In this document: piece after piece, positions 1 to 12,820 of the stretch
Layout: every line of letters starts with the position of its first letter
Position numbering within the stretch: position 1 is the stretch's first letter
Assembly: GCA_964247055.1 (NCBI GenBank)
Contig: OZ176050.1
Location: 5,208,001-5,272,000 of the forward strand
Reading direction: 5' to 3'
DNA from: Paragordius varius
Taxonomy: Eukaryota > Nematomorpha
DNA length: 64,000 bases
Notes under the pieces: model-generated
What the model saw: the letters and a program-made list of their open reading frames with translations, nothing else
The model's database searches: none
What the model was told of the DNA's origin: nothing
Translations under genes and position numbers: made by a program

Positions 1-144
1 ATATATTTATTTTGTCATACTATGTGAGATAATATTATCAAAATAAATGTATAGCTTATAGATATTTCATAATTAATTCAGAACATATATATTTTTCCAA
101 ATTTTTGTATGATTCTCATTAATATACTTTGGACACCATATATA

Positions 145-740
145 CCATTTTCATTTCAAAAGTGTCCTTGAGCACTTCAAGTTGGTCCTTGGACATATCA
201 AATTGGTCCTTGAACACTTCAAGTTGGTCCTTTAAATTTTTTGTTTTATTTTAAACTTTAATCAATCAAATAAAATATCATTCATGTTATTTTATCATTT
301 TTAATCTATTTTCTTCATTTAACATAAACTTTAAATCAATATCAATTTTAATCATTCAGAAACCGTATATCTTTATAATTTTTCAAATTTAATTATGTAT
401 TTTTAAGATTTTAACACGTAATAAAAAAATATTAAATTTTTTGGGTAATTATTACAATTTTTGATTAAAAACATTTATAGATTAATAATTTTGTTAAATT
501 AGAAAAAATTAGTTTGACACAAAATGATTTTCGAATAAATTTTTTTTAAATAAAATTATGCAAAAATTATGGTTAATTCTAAACAAAATAAGGACCATCT
601 TTAAGTGTTGAAAGAGAAACTTGAAATTTTGAAGAATCAACTTGAAATGTTCAAACACCAACTTGAAGTGTTCAAGGACATTCTTGAAATATTCAAGGAC
701 CAACTTGAAATATTTAAAGACTCTTTTAAAGCGCAAATGG
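145..740. mobile_element. Foldback-like element with minisatellite inverted arms
   Basis: The left arm (about 145-236) carries direct repeats of a roughly 23-bp unit containing CTTCAAGTTGGTCC. The right arm (about 608-740) carries the same unit inverted as GGACCAACTTGAA. The outer ends are CCATTTTCATTTC on the left and GCGCAAATGG on the right, partly matching the CCATTTGCACTTC ends of the element near 61.65 kb. The roughly 370-bp centre is AT-rich and noncoding. Open frames across the right arm are an artefact of the repeat. No clear target duplication was seen. Inferred to be a nonautonomous foldback-type DNA element. Confidence 0.55.
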
Positions 741-1318
741 TAGCTATAAATATCATAAAAAAATTTGTGCATAATAATATTAAAAGGTCTGAATTCATTT
801 TGAATATAATACAGGGTTACGAATCGGAACCACATCCGGTTTCAGAGATTTCAGCAGGAACGATAGCTCTAGGTTAACACAAACTTGGTTCTGGTTCCAA
901 AATTTCAGAAACCACCATGGTTATACATTTTTAGATTTTTACGAGCAAGTCCTGTTCCCACTGTCTAAAAATTAGTTCGGTCCCTGTTGCACCTCCAAAA
1001 TTAGAGGTTCCCATATGAAAATTTTTGTTTAAATTATTAATATTGATTGTATAATATCATTTTTTCAGATGCCCCATCAAAATGGAATGACCATCATTTA
1101 TTTTGTTTAAATATTGTTTTTTAAAAAATAGATCATATGATAAATAACATTTTAATAACAATTGAAGAGAACCACAGTCATGATTATTTGTGTAGATTTT
1201 TTGATCTAGATTGAGAACTTTTACCTTATTCATTAATAAATCTGGTAAAAAACCATTAACTATAGCGTCCATAAACAATTACCCAAATATATAAAAATGA
1301 GCCACATATTTTATCTAT
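741..1318. other. Noncoding stretch with old repeat debris
   Basis: No convincing exon on either strand. Around 815-1015 there is a GC-richer patch with repeated GGTTCC/GGAACC words that has a weaker relative near 3310-3380 (CCCGGTTCCA, GGAACCAGCCC). This suggests fragments of one unclassified repeat. Confidence 0.3.
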
Positions 1319-1402
1319 CAGTGATACTCAAACCTCGGCACACGGGCCGCATAAGGCTCTCAAGATTTTTTGGCCATAGATTTGCAATATTAAAATTTTA
1401 TC
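1319..1402 (+). mobile_element. Left end of a small hAT-like MITE (fragment)
   Basis: The sequence starts CAGTGATACTCAAACC and runs into an ACGGGCCGCATAAGG core. It resembles the left ends of the elements at 3494-3677 and 60030-60153. No right terminus is visible before or after the composite element that begins at 1411. Confidence 0.35.
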
Positions 1403-1410
1403 ATGTAAGA

Positions 1411-3050
1411 CAGGGCTTCTTAAACTATGGGTCGCGATTCCATTTGGGGTCGCGAGTGATAAAAATACAATTTAACAAAAAATGTTTTTTAACTTGTAAA
1501 ATTCTCATAAAAAAATTCATCGTAGATAAATATATCATAAAATCTTCTGGTTCGGAAAGACTGTTTATGCCAGCATTTCTATCCCGATCATTATAATCTA
1601 TATATTTATAAAAATGGAAAATGCTGGCTTTGTGATCTGTTTCCGGAAAACCGGTAGACCCATTCAAATCCAAGTGTCAAAAAAATGTAATCATTAATAA
1701 ATGCCCCGACAATAGCTCCGCCCTTTTTTTGAATTAGGCTCCCAGTTCGGGCCCACCCCGTGTAAAAAACAGGTTTTTTTGAAAACACAAGTCCAGAAAA
1801 ATCGTGTCCTGAGACAATTTTCCGGAAAACGTGTTGGACCATTCGATTTCAAATATGATTATTTTTACTTTTTTTCGATACTTCGAACCTTCCCGGCTTA
1901 CTTTTTTAATTTAGGGTCTCTTTTTACCTGTTCCCCCCGTAAAATGCCATTTTTTTCAAAAAAAACTAATTTTTTGCCCAGGGTATGAGACCGTTAAAAT
2001 TCACTGAAGATTCGAGTTATTCTCTGTTAAAAGGAAAAAATTTTAGTCTTGTGTTTTTAATATTGACTGCTGTAAACAGATAGCTGCTAAAACTGCGCAA
2101 CTACATAAAAATTGCGTTGTTTTGGAGCTAATTTAGAGAAAATTTATGAAGCCATATCAGCTCATTAAAAGCTCGAAGTATTTACGTAACTAGGTAAAAA
2201 TCATGGTCGGGTTTTTTTATTAGCCGTTAATTTAGGGCCTTTATGCCCTAAAACGCCATCATATAACGATTATTTAGTGTTGAGGTATTTTTTCGAATAA
2301 CCCATGAGACGATGGTATTAAAGATGATTCCGAATATTTGCCTATAAAGGCAAATGGGTAGGGGTCTATCGGTTTAAAACTGAGACGTCACACAAAATAG
2401 GCGTAGTTTTGGAGCCAATTTTTAAAAAACTTAAGAAGCCAAACGAGTACAGTTAAACACATTTCTAGGGAATTTGTATAATATCATTTTTTCCTTTAAA
2501 AAGAAACCACAAATAATTTACTTTTTATATCCCTTGATCCCAGCTGTATGAAAACAATTTCAAATTATTTAACCTTGTCTTCGTAAAACCTAAATCTTAA
2601 AATGAATCCAATGATAGTTGAATATTTAATAAGGGACATATTTAATATGGTCAATTTCGAGTAAACAATATTTCAGCCCATGCAAAAACCCGTAAAAGAA
2701 TAATTAAAGACATTTTTTTAATTAAATATATTTATTATTATTTTTTTATCTCCATTAACTCTATTTATTGCAAATTATTAAGAATAATTATCGATGAGAC
2801 TACGCCACACCGAAGCGTGACAGTGCCAGCTAGTGTCTTGTATAAATTTACTATGAATCAGAAAACGTTATAGAAATTTATAAAAAATGTAGATATATTT
2901 TTCACAATCTCTCAAAAATCCGGATAAATATTATTAACAAAATTTCAAAGTGTTATTTCGAAGATTATTTTTCTCATTTATTTGTTGGGGTCGTTAAGAA
3001 ACTCGCAATCATAAATGGGGTCGGGAACTACAAAAGTTTAAGAAGCCCTG
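1411..3050 (+). mobile_element. hAT-type MITE carrying a Helitron (composite, complete)
   Basis: The termini are CAGGGCTTCTTAAACTATGG at the left and its imperfect inverse, ending TTAAGAAGCCCTG, at the right. Next to them lie GGGTCGCGA-type words typical of hAT ends. The 8 bp before it (1403-1410, ATGTAAGA) and after it (3051-3058, ATGTAAGG) match at 7 of 8 positions, as expected of a hAT target duplication. The MITE itself is only about 400 bp (1411-1596 plus 2834-3050); the middle is a Helitron. No transposase is encoded. The same junctions recur in the copy at 42285-49961. Confidence 0.85.
1597..2833 (+). mobile_element. Nonautonomous Helitron inside the hAT MITE
   Basis: The 5' end is TCTATATATTTATAAAAATG, a typical Helitron start. 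The 3' end is CTAG at 2830-2833, with a hairpin-forming CACACCGAAGCGTG about 10 nt upstream. It sits between A (1596) and T (2834), the usual Helitron target. No Rep or helicase coding is present. Positions 1597-1960 form the module shared by all Helitron copies here. Positions 2030-2520 hold degenerate internal repeats of about 155 bp. Confidence 0.8.
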
Positions 3051-3058
3051 ATGTAAGG

Positions 3059-3485
3059 TTACATTAGCAGTATACGGCTCACAACATAGAAAGACCCTTT
3101 TCCGCGCTAAATATTATATTTTAAGAACTGAGTAGTCCAAATCATTTTTATTAAATAAAATTTAAATATGATATTTAATAAAAATACACTTAATATATAC
3201 CTTTGTACTTATTCATTTAGCTTTTTCCAATAAATTATGTTTGGATTTACAATTGTTGATATTTTGGTTTATATTATAATAAAAATTATTTATGAAAATC
3301 AGAACAAAATGAAACCGCTTTTAAATTTAAAGTACCAACCCGGTTCCACCAACTAAGGAACCAGCCCAGTTCCAAAATTTTAGCCCCAAATATATAGAGA
3401 ATTTTTCACATATACCTTTTCAACCATCTTAAAGTTAGTATTTTAAGTTGGGTTATAAGTAAGGTACATCTTTTAAACACCCTAG
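3059..3485. other. Noncoding, no feature recognised
   Basis: AT-rich sequence between two elements, with GGTTCC-type debris at 3310-3380. No exon or RNA gene seen. Confidence 0.3.
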
Positions 3486-3493
3486 TACTAGAT

Positions 3494-3677
3494 TAGTGGT
3501 ATTTAAACCGCGGTACACGGGCCGCATGTGGCCCTAAATTTATTTTTTAAATATACTCTTTCTGAGCATAAATATATGCAAAGTCAGACAACAATGAAAA
3601 TATAGCTATTATATGGTGCATGGCCCTTGAGACAAGATAAATTTTTGCGGCCATTTAATTTTTGGTGAGTACCACTG
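3494..3677. mobile_element. Small hAT-like MITE
   Basis: The ends TAGTGGTATTTAAACC and GTGAGTACCACTG are imperfect inverted repeats, with CGGTACACGGGCCGC just inside. The flanks TACTAGAT (3486-3493) and CCCTAGAT (3678-3685) agree at 6 of 8 positions, compatible with an aged 8-bp duplication. Noncoding, 184 bp. Confidence 0.5.
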
Positions 3678-3685
3678 CCCTAGAT

Positions 3686-4297
3686 GTTGTCTTCAACAAA
3701 AAATCAAGTAATCTGCAATCTACAAATAATTAATTGGTTTTTTGAATTCCATAGAAAACTTCATATGAAAAACGATATCGAAATACTTTGTACTTATTTG
3801 GATATTTCGACGACATTTTTATTTATAATACCCAATTTAAGAAGTCGGATAATTTAAAAAATAATGAGCAACTAAACTTATGGTAAAAACTAATTTAAGA
3901 TGGTAAATTTACTAAATTAATAAAAACATTGGGGCAAATTGAATTGATTCACTAACATTACAGAGGCAGTATAAATGATAATTATTGAAACAAAAACTAG
4001 GTAATTCCCTTTATGGTATATTCACAATTGGAAAAAAAGTGAAAATCAAAAATTAAAGGGCTATTTGTAAATGTGATATTGATTGAGGTATACCATATCA
4101 TAGATAAAATACATGCGGATTATGGATGTAAACAAAGAAGCTTTAAAATATATCAAATACGTAGTAGGCAAAAAATATCAACTCCATAAACAATCATATC
4201 AAAAAAACTAATTACATATACAACGATTTGGATTTGATTAAATGAAAATAATGCACACTCATTATTTTTGGTGAAAATAAAAATTTAATAGTATTAT
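3686..4297. other. 3' flank of the PGC-1-like gene
   Basis: AT-rich; no other gene seen. On the minus strand this is downstream of the stop codon at 4298 and should hold the 3' UTR and poly(A) signal. Several AATAAA-like words exist and none can be singled out. Confidence 0.3.
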
Positions 4298-7200
4298 TCA
4301 AGGTTTTCTTGATCCAGGATGTCTATTAGTAAAATGTCGGCGTGTAAAACGACTATGCTGGATTGTAGAATTGACATTGTTAGCCAATTTATTTATCGAG
4401 GGTTTTTCAACAGTCTTTTTAGCATCATTTGATATAAGCTTTTTTGCCGTCTTATTACAATTTTGGCCTGTATTATTATTACTAGTACCTACATTCTCGT
4501 CTCTAAAAATCGATTGTTTTAACTGGTATTGCAATTTTCGTGGTGATGACCGAATACTAGGTGTGGGTAAAATAGGTTGTTCAGATACTATAGTATTATC
4601 GATTTTGTTGGTGATTTTCGAAATATTTTTCTTATCATCAAGTGTTGAGGGATGATGGATAGATGTAATAGATGATGATTTAATTTCATCATATTCCTCT
4701 TTAGAAGGTTTTCCATTATTTTTATCCGAAATTAATAATTGGGTCGATTGACATGGCAAATTTGGGCCTATTATGGAAAAATTAATGTTAAACCAAAAGT
4801 TTAGGTATTGTTTTTTGGTCGAAAATGGTTTTTTGATCAAATAGTTTTAACTTTTTAATTTACAAAAAAAGTGTTTATGTTCGAAAATAGAAGTAAAACT
4901 TACAATCTGCGGAATTCGCATCAGAAAGAAGACAAATTGAAAGCTTGTTTGATAATCCATTTATATGTTTCCCTCCTTTAAGATAAAACAATGTTAAAAT
5001 ATAAAATATTGTGCGGTTTTAAAAGTGTAAAAATATTACGTCTCAATGCGGTGTTAGCGTCCCGATCATTCATGTATGTTATAAGCGCATACCTAGAAAG
5101 AAAAAAAATAAGATGTGTAAAATGGCCAATAAGATTGGAAATGATTTTAGAATTTAATACTTCAAAAAATAATATATATATATATATAATATACTCCTTT
5201 TCCCGCTTAACAATTTGTATTGGGCCAAAACGTTTAAACATATTTTTTAATTCATTTTCAGATGCATGAGGTTCAATAGGGCCAAGTTTTATTGTATGCC
5301 GAGGATTGACTGAATCAGACTCCTTAAAAAAATAGTTATAATTAAATTACATATTTTTATATATAATGGATAATAGATCTTGTAAAAGATAATACCGCAT
5401 TGTTGTCAATTTTAGCATTGTCAATGGGTTTTGGCAAAAACCCCGATAAAGTTCTATAATAAAAATATAAATATATTGTTGTCGAGTTTGTCAAACAAAT
5501 ATAAATAAGTAAACTAAGTATATGCTTAAATACTGTTTAGATTTGACAATAGACATTGTGGGTTTAACGTCAGGTTTGTAAATTAGTTCATCCATAGTTA
5601 TATCAGTCCAAGGTGACATTGATTTTACAAAACTCCTATTTTGATTTGCAACATTGTTGCTGTTGTAAATGGATTTTGGAACATTTTGATTTTCATTTAT
5701 ATCTTTATTTTTGTGTAGGGTTTTATTATTTTGTTGAGTAAAGTTACCATTGAATTCATTCGTAAATTCGGATTTCACAATATTGCACATTGTAGAGGGT
5801 ATTGATTGGAAACTTTGATTTTTTATAGATGAGGTTTGAATGATTGTGTTAAAACTTTGATTATCTGACAATTGGAATGAAGATGTATTTATCATGGGGG
5901 AAGAAACACGCCTAATATTATTTTGCGGCGGTAATTCCTTCTTCCCAACCCTATGGACATCATTTAAAACATTATTAGGAGGCTGTTTAACACTCGCACT
6001 TTTTTTGGTATGATTACTTTTTGAATTGTGATTAGATTTGATATTATTACTATTATTGTTATTATTAGAGTAAGCAGTGTTGGCAACATATTGATTTTGA
6101 TAATAGGCAGTTGATGTGTAATTATAACTGTCTGTGGCATTATTGCCGTTGGCATCAAACACATAAACGTGGCCTTGACCATCACTTATGGTTGTAAAAA
6201 TTTCTTGGTCCGATGAGGTGTCATTTGACAAATGTTTCCTTTCATTCGATAAAAAAGATTCAATTATTTGTGCTTCCTTCATAATCATCTTTCGACTCGT
6301 GGCAGATGAGGTGAATGTGAGAAGCGAGGAAAAATTTGAAAAAAAATTGTTACTGGAAGGACATGTTTTATCTCCAACCTGACCATTACCATTTTGTTGT
6401 GTTGTCACACATTCATTATCACGGATACCATGAGATGGTACAAAACTATAGCGTTCAGAAATGGAGTGACTACTTGAGATTTGACGTTTTCGGTTGTTAT
6501 TATTATTATTGTTATTAGCAGTGGTATTATTGTTGGTGTTTTCATGAGCCAGATTGGATTGATTGCGTTTGGAATCAATATCATTCTTGTTTGTTGTATT
6601 ATCGCCATCAGTTGACTGTGGCAATTTATTTGCCATTTTTATTGGGCGATTGCCTTTCGGTTTACATTTTGTTTTGACATCTTTGCTTTCCGTTTTAGGC
6701 GGCAAATGGGTGTTATTTCTAGATAGCAGAGAAACCAAGTTTTTACCAAAAAAACTTCCAATCATAACGTTTTTATTATTGTGTTTTCCAAATTTGTCAT
6801 TTTTGGCTGAGTTAGAATTCGATGTTAAAATAGGAGAATTTATATGTTCTGGTATACATTCATTTGTTGTATTGTTATGGAATGAAGTTATAAAATGCGG
6901 AAAATTGCGGGTAAAGTTTTGCACATTTGCTTTTATCTTTGAACCAAAAGTATTGAATGAATTAACATCTGTCAAAGTATTAATATTGCAAAAATTTTGT
7001 TCAGGGTCACCGTTAATATTAGCTGCACAGTAATCGTGGTCATTTATATGAAGGGCTTGAAGGTTGGATGAGGGAGAAAAGCAGGGCATACGATTTTGAA
7101 TCGAAGTTTTTACAGCTAAATATACATTGTGTTTAAATATTATATAGCGAGCGCCCTAAAAATATTTTATATATAATGTTTTTTAAGGCAAATTTCTAAC

Positions 7201-8740
7201 CAAATGATTAAAATTATGGAATAAATATTCAATTTTTACCTTCAACTTCAGTAATCAGGTCATGAGAGTCTGGTTTATTATCTGTAATGACCGATTTTAT
7301 AGTATTGTTACAAGAGGTATAAATATCGTGGGTTGAGGAAGACAAATAATTTTCCAAATCCAATTGTAACGAAACAATATCTTCGTCCTTTTGATGGTGA
7401 TTGTGAAAGGATGCATTATCATCTAAAATTACAAAAAAATTAATAAAAAATATTTATTCATTATGCTTTTAACTTCAAATGATAAAAACTTATAATTAAT
7501 TTATGCTAAAAAGGATGTAATCAAATGTAATCAAAAGTTAAATATTTAAATAATATGTGAATTACCGAAATGCATTAACAGTTGGGATATATCAAAAGCG
7601 GAATCTAAATTTTCATAATAAAAATAATAATATACAGTGTCAAAAACAAATAGGTCGATTTTAAGGGTATGTTAAAAAAGTAGTATTACAGGCGTTAATA
7701 TGCGTAAAATCATTTTGAATCCATTTCATATTTTAAATAATTATTATAATGAGAAAAATAATTTTAATATGCTGAATCTACAGGCCATATTTAAATCTAA
7801 TCAAATAAATATATACCGCATTTCGACAAATTAATGGTTAGGTCAGCAGGTAAAATTGAATCAGAAGAATTTTCACCAACGTTGTCATCAAGTTGCTCCC
7901 CTAAAATGGGTGTTTTGTTATGTTTAATCGGTTCGGATATATTTTCATAATTGCCCAATTTTTTTTCTGGAGTTTTGTCTGGTAAGACAGAAATATTCGT
8001 GTCCATGATAGATATGGCTGATGATATATGGACAAGAGAATCGGTATCGATCTAAATTTGAGGATAAAAATACATAAATTTTTATTTACATTATAATTAG
8101 TTATATGTCATTAAATTTTGACATTCATCAAAAAATATTTAAGGCCATAAATTAACCCTATCAGCCAAAAAGCCATCGGATACAATGGACATAATTGAAT
8201 TGGACAAAAAATTATCATGATTGGTGAGCCGAGCAGATTCATAAAATGATTCCTTTTTAATTAATGTTGGACTGGAAGTGGCATAATTTGTGGAAGAAGG
8301 ATTGCTAAATTGTTGATCTGAATTTTCGGTGATCTTAGAGTCGATTACATTTGTTGAATCTTTGTTTTTTAGTTGAGAATTATTTATTATTACGTTATCA
8401 TTTCTATCATTGTAATTATTGGTGTTAAGAAAATTATTAATAGTGGTTATTTCATCCCCATCGTGGGATAAATATTGATGTGAGGTATAATCTGGAAAAA
8501 AGACATTATTTCGATCCGCCGAAAAATCCTCCTTTTTAATGGCTGAGCCGACGAACCCGTTAGTGAAAGGATTCAGAGGTGAAGTTGAAAGGAGTATATC
8601 ATTTAAGGCCATGGACGCTTCTTCATCCTAAAGTAGTATATTAAATTATACATTTACTAACGTTTGATAATTAAAAAAATTTAACAAACAGAAACGTTTA
8701 ACATAAATATTAGCGGATCTGGAGCGGTTTCAAAAAATAT
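4298..8740 (-). CDS. Probable PGC-1 family transcriptional coactivator (5' end incomplete)
   Basis: Exons, 5' to 3' on the minus strand: 8740-8690, 8627-8157, 8051-7817, 7604-7566, 7422-7240, 7115-5534, 5453-5396, 5322-5195, 5092-5040, 4975-4904, 4767-4298. Phases close exactly, giving 1,113 codons plus an unseen start. A C-terminal RRM spans four exons near residues 880-955: RNP2 is IKLGPI, the helix is ELKNMFKRFGPI, and RNP1 is KEYALITY, close to YGFITY of vertebrate PGC-1. About residue 350 lies NDHDYC, matching the conserved DHDYC of PGC-1 proteins, whose DHxY core binds HCF-1. Acidic N-terminal segments contain LNDILL and ISQLL, which are LxxLL-like. The centre is Asn/Ser-rich. The Arg/Ser tract that usually precedes the RRM in PGC-1 is not seen. 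Family role: nuclear coactivator of mitochondrial and metabolic genes. Gene structure is fairly secure; the family call is moderate, the main alternative being another RRM coactivator. Confidence 0.6.
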
Positions 8741-8984
8741 CTGAAATCGAACCATGTGATAAAAATAACATAAAACCTAACCCGGGTTTTATAGTAAAAA
8801 ATTGTCATAAATATCTGTTAAACTAAGAAAATACGTCAGTGAAAAGTAGGCAGACGATTATATATACAGACCTCATTTAGTTCATCTTGACATTAAACTA
8901 TAAAAAACATAATTTGAATCCGTCTAAAGGTACTTTATTCAATAATCATGTTGATGCATAACGCATTGCTTTTATTATAATCAA
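8741..8984. other. Upstream of the PGC-1-like exons; first exon not found
   Basis: The most 5' exon found begins after a TTTCAG acceptor at 8741, so at least one more exon must lie further upstream on the minus strand. A short ATG-containing segment near 8877-8890 does not fit in phase. Confidence 0.25.
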
Positions 8985-9804
8985 GACTGCTCAAAGTCAT
9001 CGTTCGCTGGTAGAAATATATATGAACGTGATACATCGATTACAACATGAAAAACAGTTTCAAAAATTTGAAAGTTGTGATTTTAATGTATAGAAGAATG
9101 AGCGCGGTAGGCAATCGGTAAATTGGTCCAAATTTGAATGAATGAATTGAAAATCGAGTGACTTATGAAATCATGCTTTAATGTCACAAAAATGGAATCA
9201 TTTTTGGATTAAATTGTGACGGGTTTTTTGTACATCCAAAGCGGAAAATAGTGTGTTTCACCTTGCCAAACCGGCAATCACCACCATGATTCGGCAAGAA
9301 GACCATAGTCTGTGTCTAATAAAACCAAATCTGTATGGTGTTTTATAAACCCTTTGTACACAACGCAACGCCAACATGATTTTAAACCATGCATTAATCG
9401 AAAAACCACCGGAGGCGGGAAGACAGGGCAAAGTCATTTGCTACATGACAATGCTCCGTCTCCACCAAAACCAGTAGAAGGACACTTTGAAATCGCTTCG
9501 ATGGGAATATCTTTAACATTCCGCTGATCACTCCTAGTTCAGCATCATCTGACTAATGTATCTTCGCATCAGTTGAACACACCCTCGCAAAGCACTTCAA
9601 TTATTTCAAACACGTTGAAAATGGCTTTACAAATCGTTTGCCGCAAAAAAACAATGTTTTTCTGGCATGGCATTCTTAACTACCTGAAAGATGGGCGAAA
9701 TGCGTAAGAGCCGATGCACAATCTTTTAAATAAAATAAATAATTTATTTATTTTTAAAAGTACACATTTTTTACCAAAAACCCGGTACTTATGACTACAC
9801 CTGG
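8985..9804 (+). pseudogene. Decayed mariner (Tc1/mariner) transposase
   Basis: Translated pieces in several frames follow the mariner transposase. VTG plus HPKRK near 9220 correspond to the first catalytic region. ALIEKPPE leads into HDNAPSP near 9445, the second catalytic Asp block, and LPERWAKCVRADAQSFK near 9680-9732 is the usual C-terminus with its stop. The element ends CCTGG followed by TA at 9805-9806, so the 3' terminal repeat appears kept. No matching left repeat was found, so the 5' end is truncated or too diverged. Many stops and frameshifts make it nonfunctional. It lies just upstream of the PGC-1-like gene in the opposite orientation. N-terminal limits are vague; the region from about 9120 is secure. 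Confidence 0.8.
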
Positions 9805-9806
9805 TA

Positions 9807-12622
9807 TAAATGATCTCGAGATTTTCGTTCGTAATTTATTATTAAAAAATGAAAGGAATCGATATATACTGTAAATGGGAATATGGTATCGAGACTTTTT
9901 GCCCCTAATGGTTCATGGTGATGTCGTTTAGATTCATAAAAAATATCAAGTGGCGTAGATGGATTGTATATTGAATGCTATAATATCATATTTAAAACAT
10001 TTTATTAGATATAAAAATTTCCATAGATTTACATAATTTTTAATAAACAAATAAAGAAAAAATCACGTCAAATGGGTAATTGGTATCGAAGAAAGATGTT
10101 GCATCTTCGTATGAACACGCTAAATTTGTCATTATAGTGCCGCGTTTATACACATTAGTCTATATCAAATTGTTACAGTGTTTGGTATATGTAGATAGAA
10201 TTGGGGGGATCCTAAAAAATAATATATGTATAAATGTAAATATTCAACAATGTGTTGTTTTTAAATTGGGCCAGAATATTATATTTCATTGAAAAGGTAA
10301 TTAAATCAACAATAATCATCCATTTATCGATGCATATCTATATGCAACACCTGTGAAATTTGATATAGAGAAATGATGTATCGTTCTAAAACTATGAAAA
10401 AATTATTTGATTAACCATTGTACCACAGAAAAAAGTTTTCACCTTACAATGTTTAAACTAAAATATTGTTAAAGTTTTTAATAAAATAGTTTATATTGAT
10501 TTTGCTACCAATTTAACCGATACATGAAACACCTATGTTTAAAAAAATGCACATCAATTGTAAAATAAAAAGTAAGTAATAGAGTTATTAACGATGGTTA
10601 GGTGTAATAAAAAAATATAATCTAGTTTAAAAAAATTGATTATATATATTGCATCAAAATCATAAATGATAATAAATATATTATCCAGGACCTTGTGGGA
10701 AATATATTTATAAATACAGAAGCATATGCGACATGCTATATAATTAAATTAACATCCTAAGATTTAGCCTATATATATATTCGAAATATCCTAAGCACCA
10801 ATTTTGATATTTTATAAGATATCGCTCTCGCTTCAAAAAAATGTTGCACACTGAGCTAGCTAGCTTTTATGTGCTTCGAATTATAAAATTAAAAACAAAA
10901 ATGTCAATGACTGACATAATTTCATTTTGTAAAGGCGTCGTTTAGTCAAAAAATAAGGCAAAAATGTACAAGGCACACATATTTAGAAACGACGCATGGG
11001 AAATAGTGTAGTAATCGTGTATGTACAAGTAATACTCTATAAAACAATTAAAGTCAAAAAAGTTAAGGAATGTATGTTCATGTATAATTAAGTTCTCCCT
11101 AAAGCATTTATTTTTAGTCATTTTGTTACAGGTAAATATATATATGTTCATATAATTGTTTGTGTTGATTTATAGCTAAAAACGGATATTAAGTAGTCCG
11201 TACTAGCTAAACTAATTTTCATAAACGTTAATTATTTTATATTTAATTGTTGTAAAAACAAGATTGGTTGAGAAGGCTTATAAAATAGGGTGTTTACTTA
11301 TAGTTTAACTAAAAATAAAAAATTATATGTTACATTTCATATTAAAGGCTGCTTAAAAGTTTAGCCATTAAAGATGAAACAGATTGGGGTGGTTATTAAT
11401 CTTTGTCTTAATTTGGTATGTGTTTAAAATAAAAAACTCTCATGCTAATTTATAATCCACTGTGGTTTTGAACTTTATCAGCAAAATTTTTTATGTAAGC
11501 AGATTGTGAAATATATAGTTGATCTCTTAAACAAAGATTACCAAAAAACAGTTATCAAAATATAAAATCTTAAAATATTATTATGTACGTTAATTAATTG
11601 TAGTTTATATTAATAATATTTATAGTTTTCCAAGTTACTAAAATTGAAACAAAAAATTATAATATCGGCGCTTAAATAATGTTTGCCCCTTTAATATTTA
11701 GTTTGACTCAAATTTAGAAAGGTGCAAATATAATTTTTTATGATCGAAACAAGTCAGTTTAATAATTAAAAGAATATAAGTGCGTTAATGAGTAATATTA
11801 CCCATAATATAAATCATAAAATGTAAATGAAATTATAGAAGAGAGATCTGATTTTGTTACAATTCAATATTTACATATGGGAGGGAATGATATCAGAGCC
11901 GGTTAAAAAATAATAAGCAGTCTGAATGTTTATGAATGAAGTCATTTTCGGTCACAACCAGTCAATTACCGACATCACAATTTCAAATATTAACAAACAA
12001 TATAAACACAATAATTTGACTTCTGATAGGGTGACATTATTAAGGTTAAATAATTTTTTTCATTATTTTAGCGGTTAATATTCGTAACCAATCACACCTA
12101 ACCCAAATTTTATTTTACGTAATATAAATTAGATTTTCATTGTTTAGTAGCTCTTATTAACACAAATTAAAGACATATATATAATCAAACTCTTTTTACT
12201 ATAATATCATTTTGTGCGTTGAGGAATGTAGCCTCACTATACTATTGCGTATAGCACCAATAAATATGAGATGTATTATATGTATAAAGACAATAAAAAT
12301 AGGTGGATTTAACTGCATACATACTCAATGCAATGAATTCATGTATAATGCGAAACATATATTGTATGATTTAAATAAAAAAATATTTATATGATCGGTA
12401 ATAGCGCATATAACGGGAATCGATACTATCATATTTTTGATTTGCTTCAAAACATTCAGCTTTTAGATTGAGAACACAATATGTTATGTTTTGTAATAAA
12501 AAAATTTTACTTGAAAGATATCAATCTGATACGGTAAAAATGAAATCGTAAAAATATTATATACCTTTAAAAACATTTTCCAAACATAGTATAATGTTTT
12601 CATAGAAATTATTTTTTATAGA
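9807..12622. other. AT-rich intergenic stretch without a recognised gene
   Basis: No conserved coding segment, RNA gene or terminal repeat could be supported. Open frames are short and of low complexity. Confidence 0.35.
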
Positions 12623-12820
12623 TTATACCCAATTTTTCAAAAGGTTATTGCCATTTACTAAATTTATTTCATCAAATATATAGCCAAGTATATTTTTATG
12701 AGTAGAATAAGTAGATGAAAACCATGTGTTTTTATTACTGCCACCACCGTAATTAGCATTCCAATGATGTTTCTCACGACTAGCCAAAATCATCCAAAAG
12801 AAAAAAATGTATTTAAGCAT
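12623..12820 (-). CDS. Candidate small secreted peptide or first exon
   Basis: A 65-codon frame starts with a plausible signal peptide, MLKYIFFFWMILAS. A polar segment with a Gly/Asn/Ser patch follows. Its composition is less AT-driven than the surroundings. The end GGGTATAA could be read either as stop-proximal coding or as a splice donor (TGG|GTATAA), which would make this a first exon. No homologous family is recognised and no partner exon was found. It may be a chance frame. Confidence 0.2.
   Translation of the reverse strand: MLKYIFFFWMILASREKHHWNANYGGGSNKNTWFSSTYSTHKNILGYIFDEINLVNGNNLLKNWV

Noticed and set aside
509-877. Overlapping frames on both strands with Leu/Phe-Lys heptad-like repeats, looking like a coiled coil
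   Set aside because: They fall on the roughly 23-bp minisatellite arm of a foldback-like element; the periodic protein is a by-product of the DNA repeat.
6563-7033. 156-codon plus-strand frame with hydrophobic segments
   Set aside because: Exact antisense of the large PGC-1-like exon; Asn-rich codons read backwards as Val/Leu-rich protein.
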